Part shown: positions 23,690-37,300 of the stretch, piece after piece
Position numbering within the stretch: the first letter of the stretch is position 1
Layout of the letters: every line of letters begins with the position of its first letter
DNA from: Gordionus sp. m RMFG-2023
Taxonomy: Eukaryota > Nematomorpha > Gordioida > Chordodea > Parachordodidae
DNA length: 64,000 bases
Direction of reading: 5' to 3'
Assembly (NCBI RefSeq): GCF_954871325.1
Contig: NC_088776.1
Span: 44,410,569 to 44,474,568 of the forward strand
Notes under the pieces: model-generated
The model's input: only the letters and a program-made list of their open reading frames with translations
Told to the model about the DNA's origin: nothing
The model's database searches: none
Translations under genes and position numbers: made by a program

Positions 23690-24370
23690 AATGTGTATGA
23701 TAATTGTCAGTTTTCTATGTTATATCTAAAGTATTTTTAATAAGTTTAAAATGTAGATTATGATAATTGTAACTTTTCTATAGTACATGAAATTTTAATT
23801 TAACATGTTTAAAAAATTTTTTTTTACCCATTTTAGTTAAAAAAATTCAAAAAAGTTAAAAAATAACGATTATGATAATTCTTGCATTTTCTGTGGCACC
23901 TATTGAAATTTTAATTTAACATGTTAGAAAATATATATTTTTACCCATTTGAGTCAAAAAAGTTAAAAAGTAACGATTATGACAATTGTCACATTTCTGT
24001 GGCATATCTTCATTGAAATTTTAACTTGGCACGTTAACAATATATATTTTTAATCATTTGAGTCAAAAAAATTCACAAAAAGTTAAAATAATGATTATAA
24101 CAATTGTCACTTTTCTATGGTATATCTCATTGAAATTTTAATTAACATGTCAACAATATAAATTTTTACCCATTTGCTTCAAGAAAATTCTAAAAAGTTT
24201 AAAAATAACGATTATGACAATTGTCTTTTCTGTGGTACATCTTCATTGAATTTTTAATTTAACATGTTCAATATATATTTTTACCCACTTGCGTAAAAAA
24301 AATTCAAAAGAATAAAAAATGATTAGTACAAATGTCACTTTTCTGGTACATCTTCATTTAGCCCATTTAC
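23690..24370. repeat. ~115-bp satellite, about six copies
   Basis: Units begin GATTATGACAATTGTC and contain TTTCTGTGG, TTGAAATTTTAATTTAACAT and TTTTTACCCATTTGAGTC. Copies start near 23692, 23756, 23869, 23975, 24093, 24210 and 24318 (the first and last partial). The GACAATTGTC core is palindromic. Confidence 0.85.
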
Positions 24371-24550
24371 AAGAAATATAAAAATAATAGTTTACTATAA
24401 CATGTTATAATATAAAGATCTTTCAAAATCGTTGATCAAAAATATTTTTAGATAAATTTAAAGATCTAGATCTTTAAAATCGTTGCTCAAAATTTAAAAA
24501 TCTTCAAATTTACGAAAAAATCTTGCTCATGAATCTTTGAAGATTTTTTG
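24371..24550. repeat. Dispersed repeat copy (GATCTTTMAAATCGTTG)
   Basis: Contains the AGATCTTTNAAATCGTTGNTC motif twice and matches, inverted, the right flank of the Gypsy element at 18057-18110. Confidence 0.55.
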
Positions 24551-24879
24551 TACAACTTTGTTCTTTTTATTATATTTTAAAAAAGTAAAACAAAATAAAA
24601 TCTATGTTCTAAATTTTAAATATAATAATAACAATCAGTTCTTTCGAAATTATTACATGATAATTATTATATTAATATTTTTTTATTAAGCTCAAAATAT
24701 TTTGCAAAAAGATAATTCCATAATACCCTTTTTTAGAAAAATTTTGTGGTTATAACCTGTCTTTCTTCCATGTTTATCTCTATTGACGGCATATTATATT
24801 ATAACTTGATAAGTTAGATTTATAAAGCATTTTTTTAGAAATATATTATATTATTTATTAATTATATAAAATTTCAAAG

Positions 24880-25260
24880 TAGCGAAGCAGCGCGCTTAAC
24901 TACTCTCTAAAAAAAGGTAACTCTGGTTGTAGCTTGTTTGGTTGAATCTCTATTATCTAGCATGCTATTAACCAACCCTCTTCTCTTCACTTAATAGATC
25001 CGAGCACGTATTTTTGGGTTGTCAATTCTGACAAATCAACAATGAGTTTACTCAGCACGCTATTCCAATCTGCCCAATTGTATACCTTTCCCTAACATCT
25101 CTTACTGCAAAATCTCCATAAACACAAAAGGAACAAGCACTCTGTTGATCTTTGAAAATGCTTCTCCCTAAGACAGAGGCTGGTTATAGCAATATTTAAA
25201 GTGCATTACATAAGCTTCAATGGCAGTCTTCTTTCCAAAGAGCGTTTCTAGATTTATTCA
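24880..25260 (-). other. Degraded coding-like stretch, unidentified
   Basis: Minus-strand frames give peptides such as NLETLFGKKTAIEAYVMHFK and NWADWNSVLSKLIVDLSELT, broken by at least three stops or frame changes. Base composition is richer in GC than the flanks. I do not recognise the family. It is probably a decayed transposon or processed gene. Confidence 0.35.
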
Positions 25261-25516
25261 TCCTTACTTCTTTATTTTTTTGAAAGTAGGTAAAGATAAT
25301 TTAAAAAAATACAAACAAATAATGCTATGATAATTTTAAGGAAAACACATAGAACAACAACTTAAGAGGATATGCATCATTACCAGCCAAAATAGAACAA
25401 TGTATAATTGTTAACATAATTATTTGATGCCTGCCAGAAAGGTAACGAAAAATCTTCTCTTTTTTTTTATTTTACGAAACATTACCAGCTGATTATGATA
25501 CGAAACTTATTGTACA

Positions 25517-25949
25517 ATGGATTTGGCAAAGTTTGCATATTAAATATATACAATTAAAATTACTAATTCTTTAGAAAATACAATCGATAGTTTTTAGATC
25601 ATGTTCCTTAGATCATAGAATGGTAAGAGATATTAAAAGACGCAAGTTATCTGCTGAGTTTTATAATTTAAGAATGCGTTTGAATGCATTGCGGAAAAAT
25701 GATTTGCTTCCGGATACCTTAAAAGTTCTATAACAAGCATATTTTTATATTATATTATTTAAATAGGAAGTTGCCCATAAAGAGGTTAGCGAACTACCCA
25801 GGGATTCAAATTTTGTCAGAATAAGGAGTAGATGTGTTTTAACATCAAGACCTAGGGGTTTATATAAACGTTATAAAATGAGTCGGTTCTGCTTTCGACA
25901 TTTAGCTGATCATAATTTGATAAGTGGCATGACTAGGGCCATGTGGTAA
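25517..25949 (+). CDS. mRpS14: Mitochondrial ribosomal protein S14 (uS14m)
   Basis: Structural protein of the mitochondrial small ribosomal subunit. Proposed exons are 25517-25530 (tentative ATG exon MDLA), 25598-25724 and 25767-25949; the last two are firm. Exon 2 reads [14 protein letters not shown] and [15 protein letters not shown], ending AAAA|GTTCTA. Exon 3 begins after TTTAAATAG and reads ELPRD, then [14 protein letters not shown] and [20 protein letters not shown], ending in AMW before TAA. These are the signature blocks of uS14m (human ends QRATW). All phases fit (exon 1 phase 2, then 0). Total about 107 residues, shorter than human (128) because the N-terminus is short. The real first exon with a targeting sequence could lie further upstream. 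The gene lies tail-to-tail with the ARF-GEF gene. Confidence 0.93.
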
Positions 25950-26029
25950 AATTTGGCATCATTTAGATAAATATGTAATGTATATTATATTTATGTCCAA
26001 ATTAATGTATATAGAAGTGTATAGTGTTT

Positions 26030-26035
26030 AATAAA
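26030..26035 (+). promoter_or_regulatory. Candidate poly(A) signal of mRpS14
   Basis: AATAAA about 80 bases after the stop codon. Confidence 0.45.
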
Positions 26036-26039
26036 GTTA

Positions 26040-28066
26040 TAAAAAAAGATTTAAAATTAAACATTTTATTTTTTACATATAAATCACATATCTCAAAACC
26101 TTGCCTGCTGAGATTTTTTTACACAAGTTGCCCAGCCCATTATTTAAATAATTTCTTACCTGATCTATTTCTGTAACAACCATTTTGTAAATTGTTTTGA
26201 TATCTGTATTGTATAACATAAATAACTTGTTTAACTTTTTGTGAATTTATTATTTCATTATAGATTTAATATTTTAGTTAGACAGCTCTTAAAATACAAA
26301 GAAGTATATGTAATTTATTTTTAAATAAAAATATTTCAAAATTTTAATGCCCAGAATGACACATTAAAATTTTATTAATATGTCCCCAGCCAATAATTTT
26401 CTATAAACTAGGGAATACATTTTTTTATTTAATTTACTTAGACAGTTCTTGAAATTAAAAAAAATAAGCAAATTGTTATTTCAAAGAATTTTATGCAAAT
26501 TCAAATAATAGATTTGCAAGGGCCAACCCAATTTTATATATAAATTGTCAATCCCTTTAATTTTTTTTACTGTAACTTGTCCAGCTCACCTTGTTAATTT
26601 TTTTATGTAATTGCTTGACATGTTATAATTTTTTAAAATTTTGGCTTTGCAAATCTTGGCTCTCCATAAAGTAGCCACCTCCAAAATCTATTTATTTCAA
26701 TAGAGATTTTAATTTTAATAAAACTATTAGTTCTTTTTAAAAAAGAATAATTTATTTATTACAGCCTACAATGAGTTGGGTGAACAGATGAATTTAAAGT
26801 AAATTATGGGGAAAATATTTTTTTATTTCATAAAAAAAAATCAAAATAAACAGCCAAACTAATCAATCAAATAATTTCTTAAAAAGGTATGTATGCTGGT
26901 TAAACAATTTTTATTTAAAATCTATGGGCAGGGGATTTAAAAACCTCCCATTGCAAACCTATCCCACATATTATAATTGATTGAATAATAGACCTGAATG
27001 TTGGCTTCAAACTCTTGATTGAAATAGGAATAATTTTCACTTTCTATTGCATTTTGATTTCACTATATTACTACTTATTTTTCTTTTGATGCATATTGAA
27101 TTTGCTAATTTTGTCATCACATCTGATATATGGTTTAATAAGTGAAGCTTCTATTTTGATATCTTCTTCTTGAACTGGGGGGATTGAATAAAAATGTTTA
27201 TTATTTTTTTCTTTATCTTTTTCATGAAATGTAAACCTTTCTGATATCACATTTGAAATATAATAAGCAATATTTCAACTATATAGGAAGTATTCCTAAA
27301 ATTGATATAATTTTTTATATAACAATCATGGGTTGACACTTGAAAAAAAATTGATTTGATTTTATAAAAAATATGTACTGATCTGATATTTTATTGAAAA
27401 AATCAACAATCCAACATTAATACCAACACATTCTATATTATAATTAAATAACATGTAATTAAAAATGTAAATACTTAGGGGTTATTAATACACCATATAT
27501 TTAGGATTTTTTGATTAAATTTTTTATTATTTTAGCAAATAACGTTAAATAAAATTCGACCTCTCACTTAATCATAAAATATCCTTAATATTCAGCAGTG
27601 AATAAAACAGTTTTATAATTAAAAAATTGCATTGAACAATATTTATTATTTTATACCCTTTTGTCCACATCTCCTGAGTCAAGATACTGCTACTTTCCAA
27701 AAAGGTGTAAGTTAATTATAAACATATGAAGCAATATAATAACCAAAAATATAATCTATATAAAAAAAATTATTATCTAACACATATATAATATGCATTT
27801 TATTTTATTTCATTATAATAAATAATTTTATTTAATAAAAATAGGTAAAATATAGATGCCCAAATCATAAGTTTAACAAAATTTTGTAATATGGTCACTC
27901 TGAATTTTTAGATGTCAATTTTATATTCTTATTAATATAAATTGTAAGTTTATACATGTATATATGCGCCATGATGTGTTGACCACTTAGATATGTATAT
28001 TAAGGTGCCGTCATCTTTTTCTTTAATTTTTCGTGATATATAATATAAATTCTATGACATTGAATA
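26040..28066. other. Intergenic spacer between convergent genes
   Basis: Between the mRpS14 3' end and the ARF-GEF stop codon. AT-rich; I see no exon, hairpin or transposon end in it. Confidence 0.5.
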
Positions 28067-28321
28067 TCAAATAAGTCGAGTTTGATGGTTATTAAGCATT
28101 TGTAATCCGGTTGCTAAAAGATTGGGATTGTCATTATTGGTTAGGGTAACGGAAAAATTTTCTATCTGAATGCTCGATACATTTTTGGGAGTCGAAAGGG
28201 AAGCTGAGCAGGTCCCCACTTTTAGGAAAAGTGACCTTAGCAAAGATCTTATTTCGGCTTCGAAAACCAAGGTTAGGAGTTCACAAAGATATGGGTAGAT
28301 TGGAATGACGATTAATCGAAA
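28067..28321 (-). CDS. ARFGEF: ARFGEF terminal exon
   Basis: Begins after the acceptor [33 protein letters not shown] matches the C-terminal YPLLCE...LRAVLRRFFLRIG block of BIG proteins. The tail after SLFLKVG is lineage-specific. Ends with TGA. Confidence 0.9.
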   Translation of the reverse strand, partial: FRLIVIPIYPYLCELLTLVFEAEIRSLLRSLFLKVGTCSASLSTPKNVSSIQIENFSVTLTNNDNPNLLATGLQMLNNHQTRLI

Positions 28322-31300
28322 CTGTAATATAAAACAATTATTTATTTTAAAAAAAAATTGATGATATTTATTTTTACGCCAGGCTAGGGTTTTTTAAAAT
28401 TTGATCTCAAAATAGATATAGATCTTTAGGTGGCACGTGTAATTGGTATTGTAAAAAATTCGACCCAGCCTGGGTTTATATTCTTAGGACCCATGCTTTG
28501 GTATATGAAGATTTCTAAAAAATACATATTAATATATCATCTCTTAATTATTATAGGGTTTTAATTTAATTTTTAATCGAGATTGAACAACCCATTAAAA
28601 AAATTTTTTTATAGGCCATTATAAGAATTTTTTTATTTCAAATATCTCATTTTTGGATATTAAAAATTAAAAATTGATTACCTTGGGATCTTTTATGATG
28701 AGCAGTTTTGTCAATAATAGTTTGATAACGCCACTCCAAGCTTCTTTATGTGATTTATTATCCAGCGCGAAATAATATTTAAAGCTTTCTAACAAATGTC
28801 TATAAAAATATGTTTTTTAAAAATAAATTATTAAAAATAAGCAGGCACAAAAGATTTATCTAATTTGTGCATTATTGGGATTCAATTTTAACAAAAAGTA
28901 AAGGAGAGCTAATTTTATCAGAACTTAATAATCATGAATTCACGACGAGGGAGTCTGGACCAAATATGTTTTTTTAAATATAATATTCTACTAAATTTTA
29001 AAAAATAACGAAGAAAATAAAAATTTATTTGAAAAAAATGATAAAACATTTTATTTACATAATCAATTTATCTCTAACAAAATGGCATTGACTCTGTTTA
29101 GAGTCGTCCTCGTACAATGTGAATAAGATGTTTAGATATAATTCCAAACTAGATGTTTCTTGTTTGATGAGATTGGGCTTGGCGTTCCTATTGAAACCTG
29201 ATTATAAATAAATAAAATGTGTAAAAAATTTTTTTATCTAGCAACAAAAATATAAATTCGTGTAATTCCTTTAGAGCGCATGATTATTACTTCTAAAATA
29301 TTTAATTCATTCCTTTTAACATATGAGAAGCGCGCCTGAGTTAAAATATTTGCAAAATCAGATCAAATATTTTATGCATTATCTATAAATATACTTGTAT
29401 AAGGGTAGTGCAATTAAAATCAATTTTATATTTTATAATGGGACCTATCTTTTCTAATGGTAAATTTAATTTTAATAGTAAAATGTTAAATATACTTTTT
29501 CAAGTATTTAAATAAAAAATAAGAAAGTATTCCCCTTTAATGTGAGAATACCACATAAATAAGACGACAAAATTATATTTATAAATCCCCAAGTCTTAGC
29601 TTTGGCCATATATAATTCAATCTTTTTTTAAAAAAAAATATCTGACTTTTAAACCTTTTCTTAAAAAAATCTACACCCTGGACAAATCTAAATATGGTTT
29701 ATAATTATTTACATCATCAAACTCGAAATTTTTTGAGGCCTCTAAATTAGAGACCTTCATGTAAATTTTTTTGATCAAGTCCGGTCCAGGTCCCAGTAGA
29801 AAATATTTTTATGCCTTGTCCAAGCCCATATTTAATATAAAAAATTTCCAAGCCTTAATAGATTAATTTTCCCAAGCCAATATCCAATAATTTAAATTTA
29901 TATGAAAATAGTACTTAAATATATTTAAGCAATCATTTACAATATTGCAATTTTTAAGTTTCGCAAATGTTTTAAATATGCTAATTATTAAATTTGAAAA
30001 AATAGCGCGCTACTTTTTTAGTAGTGTTTAACAACACTTTTCAGATGCAAGATTTTATAACATGAATATTTTAGCGTTAGTGTTTACATTGCATATATTG
30101 ATATATATAACAACTAATTAACTGGAAAAACAAAGCATCTTCAATCCTTTTTTTCTTTTTAAATTTTCTCATTTACATAGTTTATATAATAAGAGTTCTC
30201 TAATAATATCTCGTATTGATTAAGAAACTATAATTTTATATATTTAATTTTTTTATATAATAAATATTTATTGATATTAAAAACTTTTTTACAAAATTAA
30301 AATATTAACATTTATTATACACTAAAATATATATATTATAAAACAAATAAGGATATATTAAAAATTAAATATAAAAAAAATATATGTATATAATCTATGA
30401 AGAGAAACATAAAAAAGAACTAAGAAAAAATATTTAAAAAAAGGGTACATATGACCCGAGAAGATTGAATGCTTAACTGGACCGGCAGTTTTCAAGGGAA
30501 ATCTACTGACGAAGATAAAATCCTTCAGTGGGGTCTCCTGAGATCTGTCTCATTTTTTCCCTATGATTTTAATGAAATTTAGGGCGTCACTTCCAAACAT
30601 GCCTAGGGTATTGGTAACGATGTATGAACACAGAGTTGGTTAGGCCAACGTATTTATTTTTTAAGGATTTTTGCCTTTTCGATGACAGAAAATGAGAGGT
30701 GGACTTTGCTGCAAAATCGACACAGGTATACTCTCAAGTAAAAGGGAGACCATTAGTCCAGGGAATTAGGAGTATACCATTGAGGCGAATGGTGTTTCGT
30801 TTGAGAGGCCCACTGGGTTGAGGGTAGAATATTAACTTTTTTAAGGGCAATTAGGAGAATGTTGTTGATAGATTTATGATGAGGTTGTCGTCCACGGGAG
30901 AACTTACAGTGCAAGGGATGGTAAGCTTTCGATTCAATGGGCTAGTCACAATCGATGCAAATGGAGAGAACTACAGCATTACAGCTAAGGCGGAGGGCTA
31001 TGGATATACATAGCTGTTCACCAGTCATGAGGAGGCCAAGGATGGAACTGGGGATTGCTTCCAACCATTCATAGTCTGAGTTTGCATATATTACTATGTT
31101 ATTGAGATTGTCCTCAAAGGGCATGTTCAAAAATAGGTATTCAACGGAACGGGCGATTAAAAGAGCATCCTAGTCTTTTGAATGCTAAAGTCAGAACGGC
31201 AGAGGGTGGATGAGCAATTGCTGTCCCAAAAGGTGAGGGCCTGAGAAAGGTCAGGATCTAAAGGAGTGGATCCAATATCGATAATAGTGTGAGCAGCCAG

Positions 31301-34300
31301 ACGAGATGAAATAAAGATTGAGAGGGAAAGTTGTATCGGGGATCGGATACCAATACCACCAGACTTGCTGGGGAGGGTGGCCTGATGCCAGTATGAATTG
31401 AGTATAATATATTCTCAAGGAGCTCCTTAATATAGGTTTCATGGTAGCTAGCAAATCGGTGCATTTGAAGATCGGTGAGGATCTCAGAACGTAGAAGATT
31501 TTAGATATGAGATTTGTTTAAAATGACCTTTTTCACCCTCTATCGGTTATCCAAGATGTGCCATCTCATCTCTGTTGATGTGGGTCTAAAGGAATGAATA
31601 GGATTTAGAAAGCAAATCTCACATTTGGGGAGATTAAGCGATAGTCCTGTAATATATAAGAGATTTTCTATGATGGGAGGGATGGACAGTTGTAGAAAGG
31701 TTGCCCGAGAACCAGTAATTTTTAAACTTAAAATTAGTAAATGAGATTCATTTTTTCTTTCGTTTAGTGGAGTTAATAAAATGATCATATATGGCAGCAG
31801 AGCAGGTGAATAAATTTACATTGAATCACATCACATTCATTTTTGTATACTTAGCCGCAAATTCGCATAACTGTGAATGGGGTAATAAAAAAACACGTTT
31901 ATTTTACCCAAGGTAGAGGCAATTTCAATTTATTTTAAAAATCTATCTCAGTCCTACCTATTGATTTTTAGGCACTAGCACCATCCTTTTAGCCCTGAGT
32001 CCGTAAATATTTAAATTAAGACAAAAAGAATTTTAATTTTGGTATTAAGTATTTAATACCAATTATCCTTGTCCTAATCCCTTAAAAATTCTAATTTATC
32101 CTTTATTTAGAAAAAAAGTGATTTTTCGAATCGTTGAAAAAGTCGTGTGGCTGGAAATAATCGCTCGTCTATCCATAATTCATTTTAATCCTTTTTTTGG
32201 CATTTTAATGCCCTAGCTAGACCCAATTAAATTTTTTTAACCAGAAGCTGAGTTGCTTGCAGTGCTTTACTATCTAACCCCAGAAAACGCCATTGCGTTT
32301 TGCTGCGTCTTTACTTTTGGTAAATAATTTTTATCTGAACTATTTGAAATAACATTATTCAGATAAATAAATATTTAGTAACTTTATAGACCATTTTTGC
32401 TTTGTAAAGTTTTTGGCGCTTCTAAAAAAAATTAAAATAACCATCATTTGATATTTTTTAAAATATAATAAAAAGTTTGAAAAAAATCTTAAATATTGGT
32501 CAAGATTATTATTTCAACTTAAGCATTAGTTTAATTATATACTAAAAATAAATTTTTTTTTCTCACGTTCAAAATCTATAAGTAAAAGTTAATATTGTTA
32601 AACATTATCGCCAAATAATACATCCGATGTCGATGCATAGTTTCTACGGTTTGGAACATATTTATAATATATCCTTCTATTTAGTTATTTTATTCAAGTC
32701 TAAAATCTAAATTTATTATAAATAAACGAAAAAATGATATATTATCTCATTACACGATTTTTTTTTACCTTATAAAAAAAAACAACATGTAAAATATGAT
32801 CAAGCGGGGCCTAGCTCAGTTTACATTATTCAAATAAAATATTCAGACAGTAAGAAGGGGCCGAGATGGAGTAAACAAAAAAGGGAAAACAAATTTAGTT
32901 ATATTGGCTGAGGAGGAAATAGAACAATATATAGAACATTTTGGGAGAAAAAATTTAACTTTTATATCATAATTTATATTCCTAGACTCTTCCACTTAAG
33001 AAATAATTTTATAGTGAAAAGATATTTCAATTATCTTTTATTTATTACCTGTGATATTATATTGTGTTTATAAAAAATATTCCTGACCCTTCATGACATA
33101 GAACCGCCCACTTAAATAATAATTAAGATTTCAATCTAAATATAATAAAATTAACTTTTAACGCCCATATCAATACCGTGCGTTGCCAAAATATTCCTGA
33201 CCCTCAAGACTTAACCCGCACAGAATAATAATTATGGTTTATAGTCAAGATATAATTAAAACAACTTATATTTAATACTCATATTATTTTGTGTTGACAA
33301 AAATATTCCTGACCCCTCAAGACCTAGATTAGCCCATCGAAATGGAACGCTTGTCCTCTGAATAGATCTTTTGATTAGCTCCTAGATTGATAGCTATTAT
33401 ACTATCCTTCAACAAAAACAACTAAGGCCTAGACCCTGGGTTTGTGCTCCAGGTTTGAGATCATAGGCCTGAGCACCAAATTGGGTCGTAAATTTTACGA
33501 CCAAGTAAAATAAAAACACTAGGTGTATAGCCTTTAATATTTTTATACGAGTTTTTATGTTCTATTTTAAAATATTTAAAAATATGCGCCACGCCGCAGC
33601 ATGAAATTAAAAAGGATTGGCGGTAACGGCATGGCGCGCAGGTCTTGAAATATCTCAATCGGGACCAGCCTGGTAGATAAAATTCTCCACATTTAATAGA
33701 TAGAAAATATTTCAATCTTTTAAGTTTATCAATTTAGAATCTGTTTTTTTTTAAAATTTAAAATAAAAATTATTAATTAAATTCATTTCTCTAAATTAAA
33801 CAAAACGAAGAGCATGCTAATAAGTTTTCTAAGTGCAATTTATGCGTATTCGCTTGTTACATCAAATGATTTTATATCAATTTCATATGCAACCAAAGTA
33901 AATTATACTATCACAATATACTGTTATACATAATATTTTTTTTAAAAATGAAAGAAAGAAAACAAGAAAAACTTTTTTTCCTTCTCCTGTATCAATTACC
34001 ATAAATTAATTTAGGATTATAAATAAAAATATTTAAGGTTAGATTCACGGATGTCAAAAAAGGAACATTATTATCATCTAAAAAAGGTAGAATGGGTAGA
34101 TCCAAAAATGATGATTATTTCGATATATTGTATAAGGGAGAAACGTACATAAAGCATTATACCAAAAATCCCAGATTGAAATCCAATGCGTTTAGCAATG
34201 ATTTCAAACTCAAATTATTTCTAAACAATCTAATGAAAAGTAAGAGTAACAAATGGCAGGGTTCGGTAAAGATTAATCCTTATTCAAAACATGATGACGG

Positions 34301-37300
34301 AGCGGGTTATTTTGAAAAGTTGACAACCAATTATGATCCTAGTATAGATCTCCCAACGATGAGATATGAAATTTTGCCCGAATGGCCCTTTAAAAAAATC
34401 AAATACCACTACCTCGAATCTGTTAACGGAGTTGGTATGGGATATAACACTTATTCGTCATTTGAGGAGAACGAGAGTGGTGACCATGTTACAACAAATA
34501 ATAAACCGAAGGGTGAAAATACCGAAGATAATGATGATAATCCAATCGTCCATTTCGTAACTCAGACTTTCGTATACGATAAATTAGAAAGAACTAGTTA
34601 TCGATATTCCGATTTCACTAAGAATAATATTGGAGGCAGAACATCTGCTGATAGATCTTATTTTTTCCCCGACCTGACCCGAGCCAATATGAAGACGTCG
34701 ATCAATAACTCGACCACCAAAAATGTTGAAAATAGTAGGAAGACGTCGATCATAAATTCAACCACCAAAAATTTTAAAGAAAGTAAGAAGACTTCGATCA
34801 AAAACTCGACCACCAAAAATGTTGAAAAAAGTAGGAAGACGTCAACTGGAAAAACTCATTACACTAACACGACGTTGATGAAAACGAATCCGAACAGCGA
34901 AGGTATCAGCATAACGGACAACCTTCCAATCAAGAATGTGTCATCGGACAGATGTTTCGGTAATTTGAGATTGGACCAAAATCTGTGCAATAGAGATAGT
35001 GAGGTGAAATTGGTAAGAATATTTATTAGGAACTGCATAGATGAAACCTGCATAGGGGCAATTACTTGTCTACCGCAAAAATACAAAATGCATAAGGAGT
35101 GTTATACTCAATGCATGGGTTTGAGGTTTCCGGAAGATAATGGCTCGCAAGCATACAATTTGCATGAAAAAACCAAATTAGTCGTGTTTATAACTTGTAT
35201 TTGTTTGATTTTATTGTTACCTATTCTCTATTTGTTCGTTTTTATCATTGTTGTTTTTCAAATAAAATGACCATTATGGGTAGCGTTTTTTAATCTTTGA
35301 GCCATATATCGAAAAATTGATCTTAGTTTGGAAGTCACCGTTTTATTATTTAATTTTTATATACAGTGAAATGAATATATTGGGGAGGTTTATTACCAAA
35401 AAGAGGATAATAATTTCTTTATCATTATTTCATTTTACATAAGTATTTAATACAATTTAAAAAAATAATAAATTCAATTCACAGATTAGATTATTAAAAA
35501 TGAAATCGAAATCATTAATACCTATTTTTTCAGTTTATGTTATTATAAAAATGATATCATATGGTTCCACATAAAGAGTAAAATCAGTTTTAAAATGAGT
35601 TTAAGAAATAGTAAGAACCTGGCCATTCCAATATAATTATAATAGTAAGAGGTAGATACCTGAAATTTGGAGAGAAAAAATAAATTTAAAAAAAACCTTT
35701 TTTCAATTCTCTTCTAAAAATTGGGAATTTATTTGGTCCTTCCCAATGGAATATAATACTTATATATGATGACCCAAAATGCATTTTGAAGCTTCATTTA
35801 ATAAGCTGGTGATGGAATTTTGATTTTCCGTATGAAAATTTTTATAAATAAATGAAAAATCTTTGAATTTTCATAAATTTTTAATATTTGAATATGGTAA
35901 ATCAAAATGGCGTTACTAGCTGATTTACATTGATGCACGTTTAAATGAATGAATAGTCAGTTTAGGTGGTATTATAGGTCATTAGTCATATCTCAATCGG
36001 AACGTGTCTGGCAAATAAAAATCTTGAACATTTAACAAATATATTTCAAAATCTATTTTTATTAAAAAGTTTATCAATTTAGAATCTGTTCTGTTTTTTT
36101 TAAATTTAAAAAAAAAAAATTAACTAAATTCTTTTCTCTAAATATAACAAAATGAAGCGCATGCTAATAAATTTTCTAAGTGCAATTTATGTGTATTCAC
36201 TAGCTACATCAAATGATTTTATATCAACTTTATATGCAACCAAAGTAAATTATTATCATACTGTTATTCATAATATTAATAAAGAAATGTTTCCTTTTTA
36301 TTTCTCTCGTCGATTGTATTACCATGTAATTAATATATGATTATAAAATATATTTCTAAAGGTTGGATTCGAGAATGTCAAAAAAGGATTATTATTATCA
36401 AAAAAAGGTAGGATGGATAGATCCAAAAAAGATGATTATTTCGATATACTGTATGGGGGAGAAGCTTACATAAAGCATTATACTAAAAATCCCAGATTGA
36501 AATTCAATGCGTATGGCAATAATGATTTTAAACACAAATTATTCTTAAACCATCTAACGGAAAAAAAGGGTAAAGAATGGCGGGGCCCGGTAGACCCATA
36601 TTCGAAAAATGATGACGGAGCAGATTATTTACACAAGTTGACTACAAATTATGATCCTAGCATGGTATTGCCAACAATGAATTCTGCTAGATATAAATCT
36701 TTGCTCGAGTGGCCCTTTGAAAAAAACAAAAACCACTACCCCGAATCTATTAACGAAGCTGGTAGGGGATATAACACTTATTCGTCAATTGAGGAAAGCG
36801 AGAGTAGTGACTATGTTACAATAAATAATGAACCGGAGGGTGAAAATACCGAAGATAATGATGATAATCCAATCATCCATTTCATAACTCAGACTTCCGT
36901 GTACGATAAATTAGAAAGAATAACTGGTTATAAACATTCCAATTTCAACGATAATTCCAATTTGAATAATGATTGGGGCAGAACTTCTACTGATGGATAT
37001 GATTTTTCCCCCACTACTGATGGATATGATTATTCTCCCACTACTGATATATATGTTTCCCCTTCTATTTATTCAACTTTTTACTCTCACAAAACCACAA
37101 AAGACAGCACCCTCCAAAAAAGAACCAACTCGACTACCAAAAATTTTACAATTAGCACTGATATGACCACTGAAAATTTCAAAGAAAGTACGGACACGTC
37201 AACCGAAAAATCTCTTTACACTGACACGACGTTTCTAAAAACGGATCGGTGGCCGCCTGAAAACAGCAAAAGTATCAGCACAACGGACAACTCTCCAACA

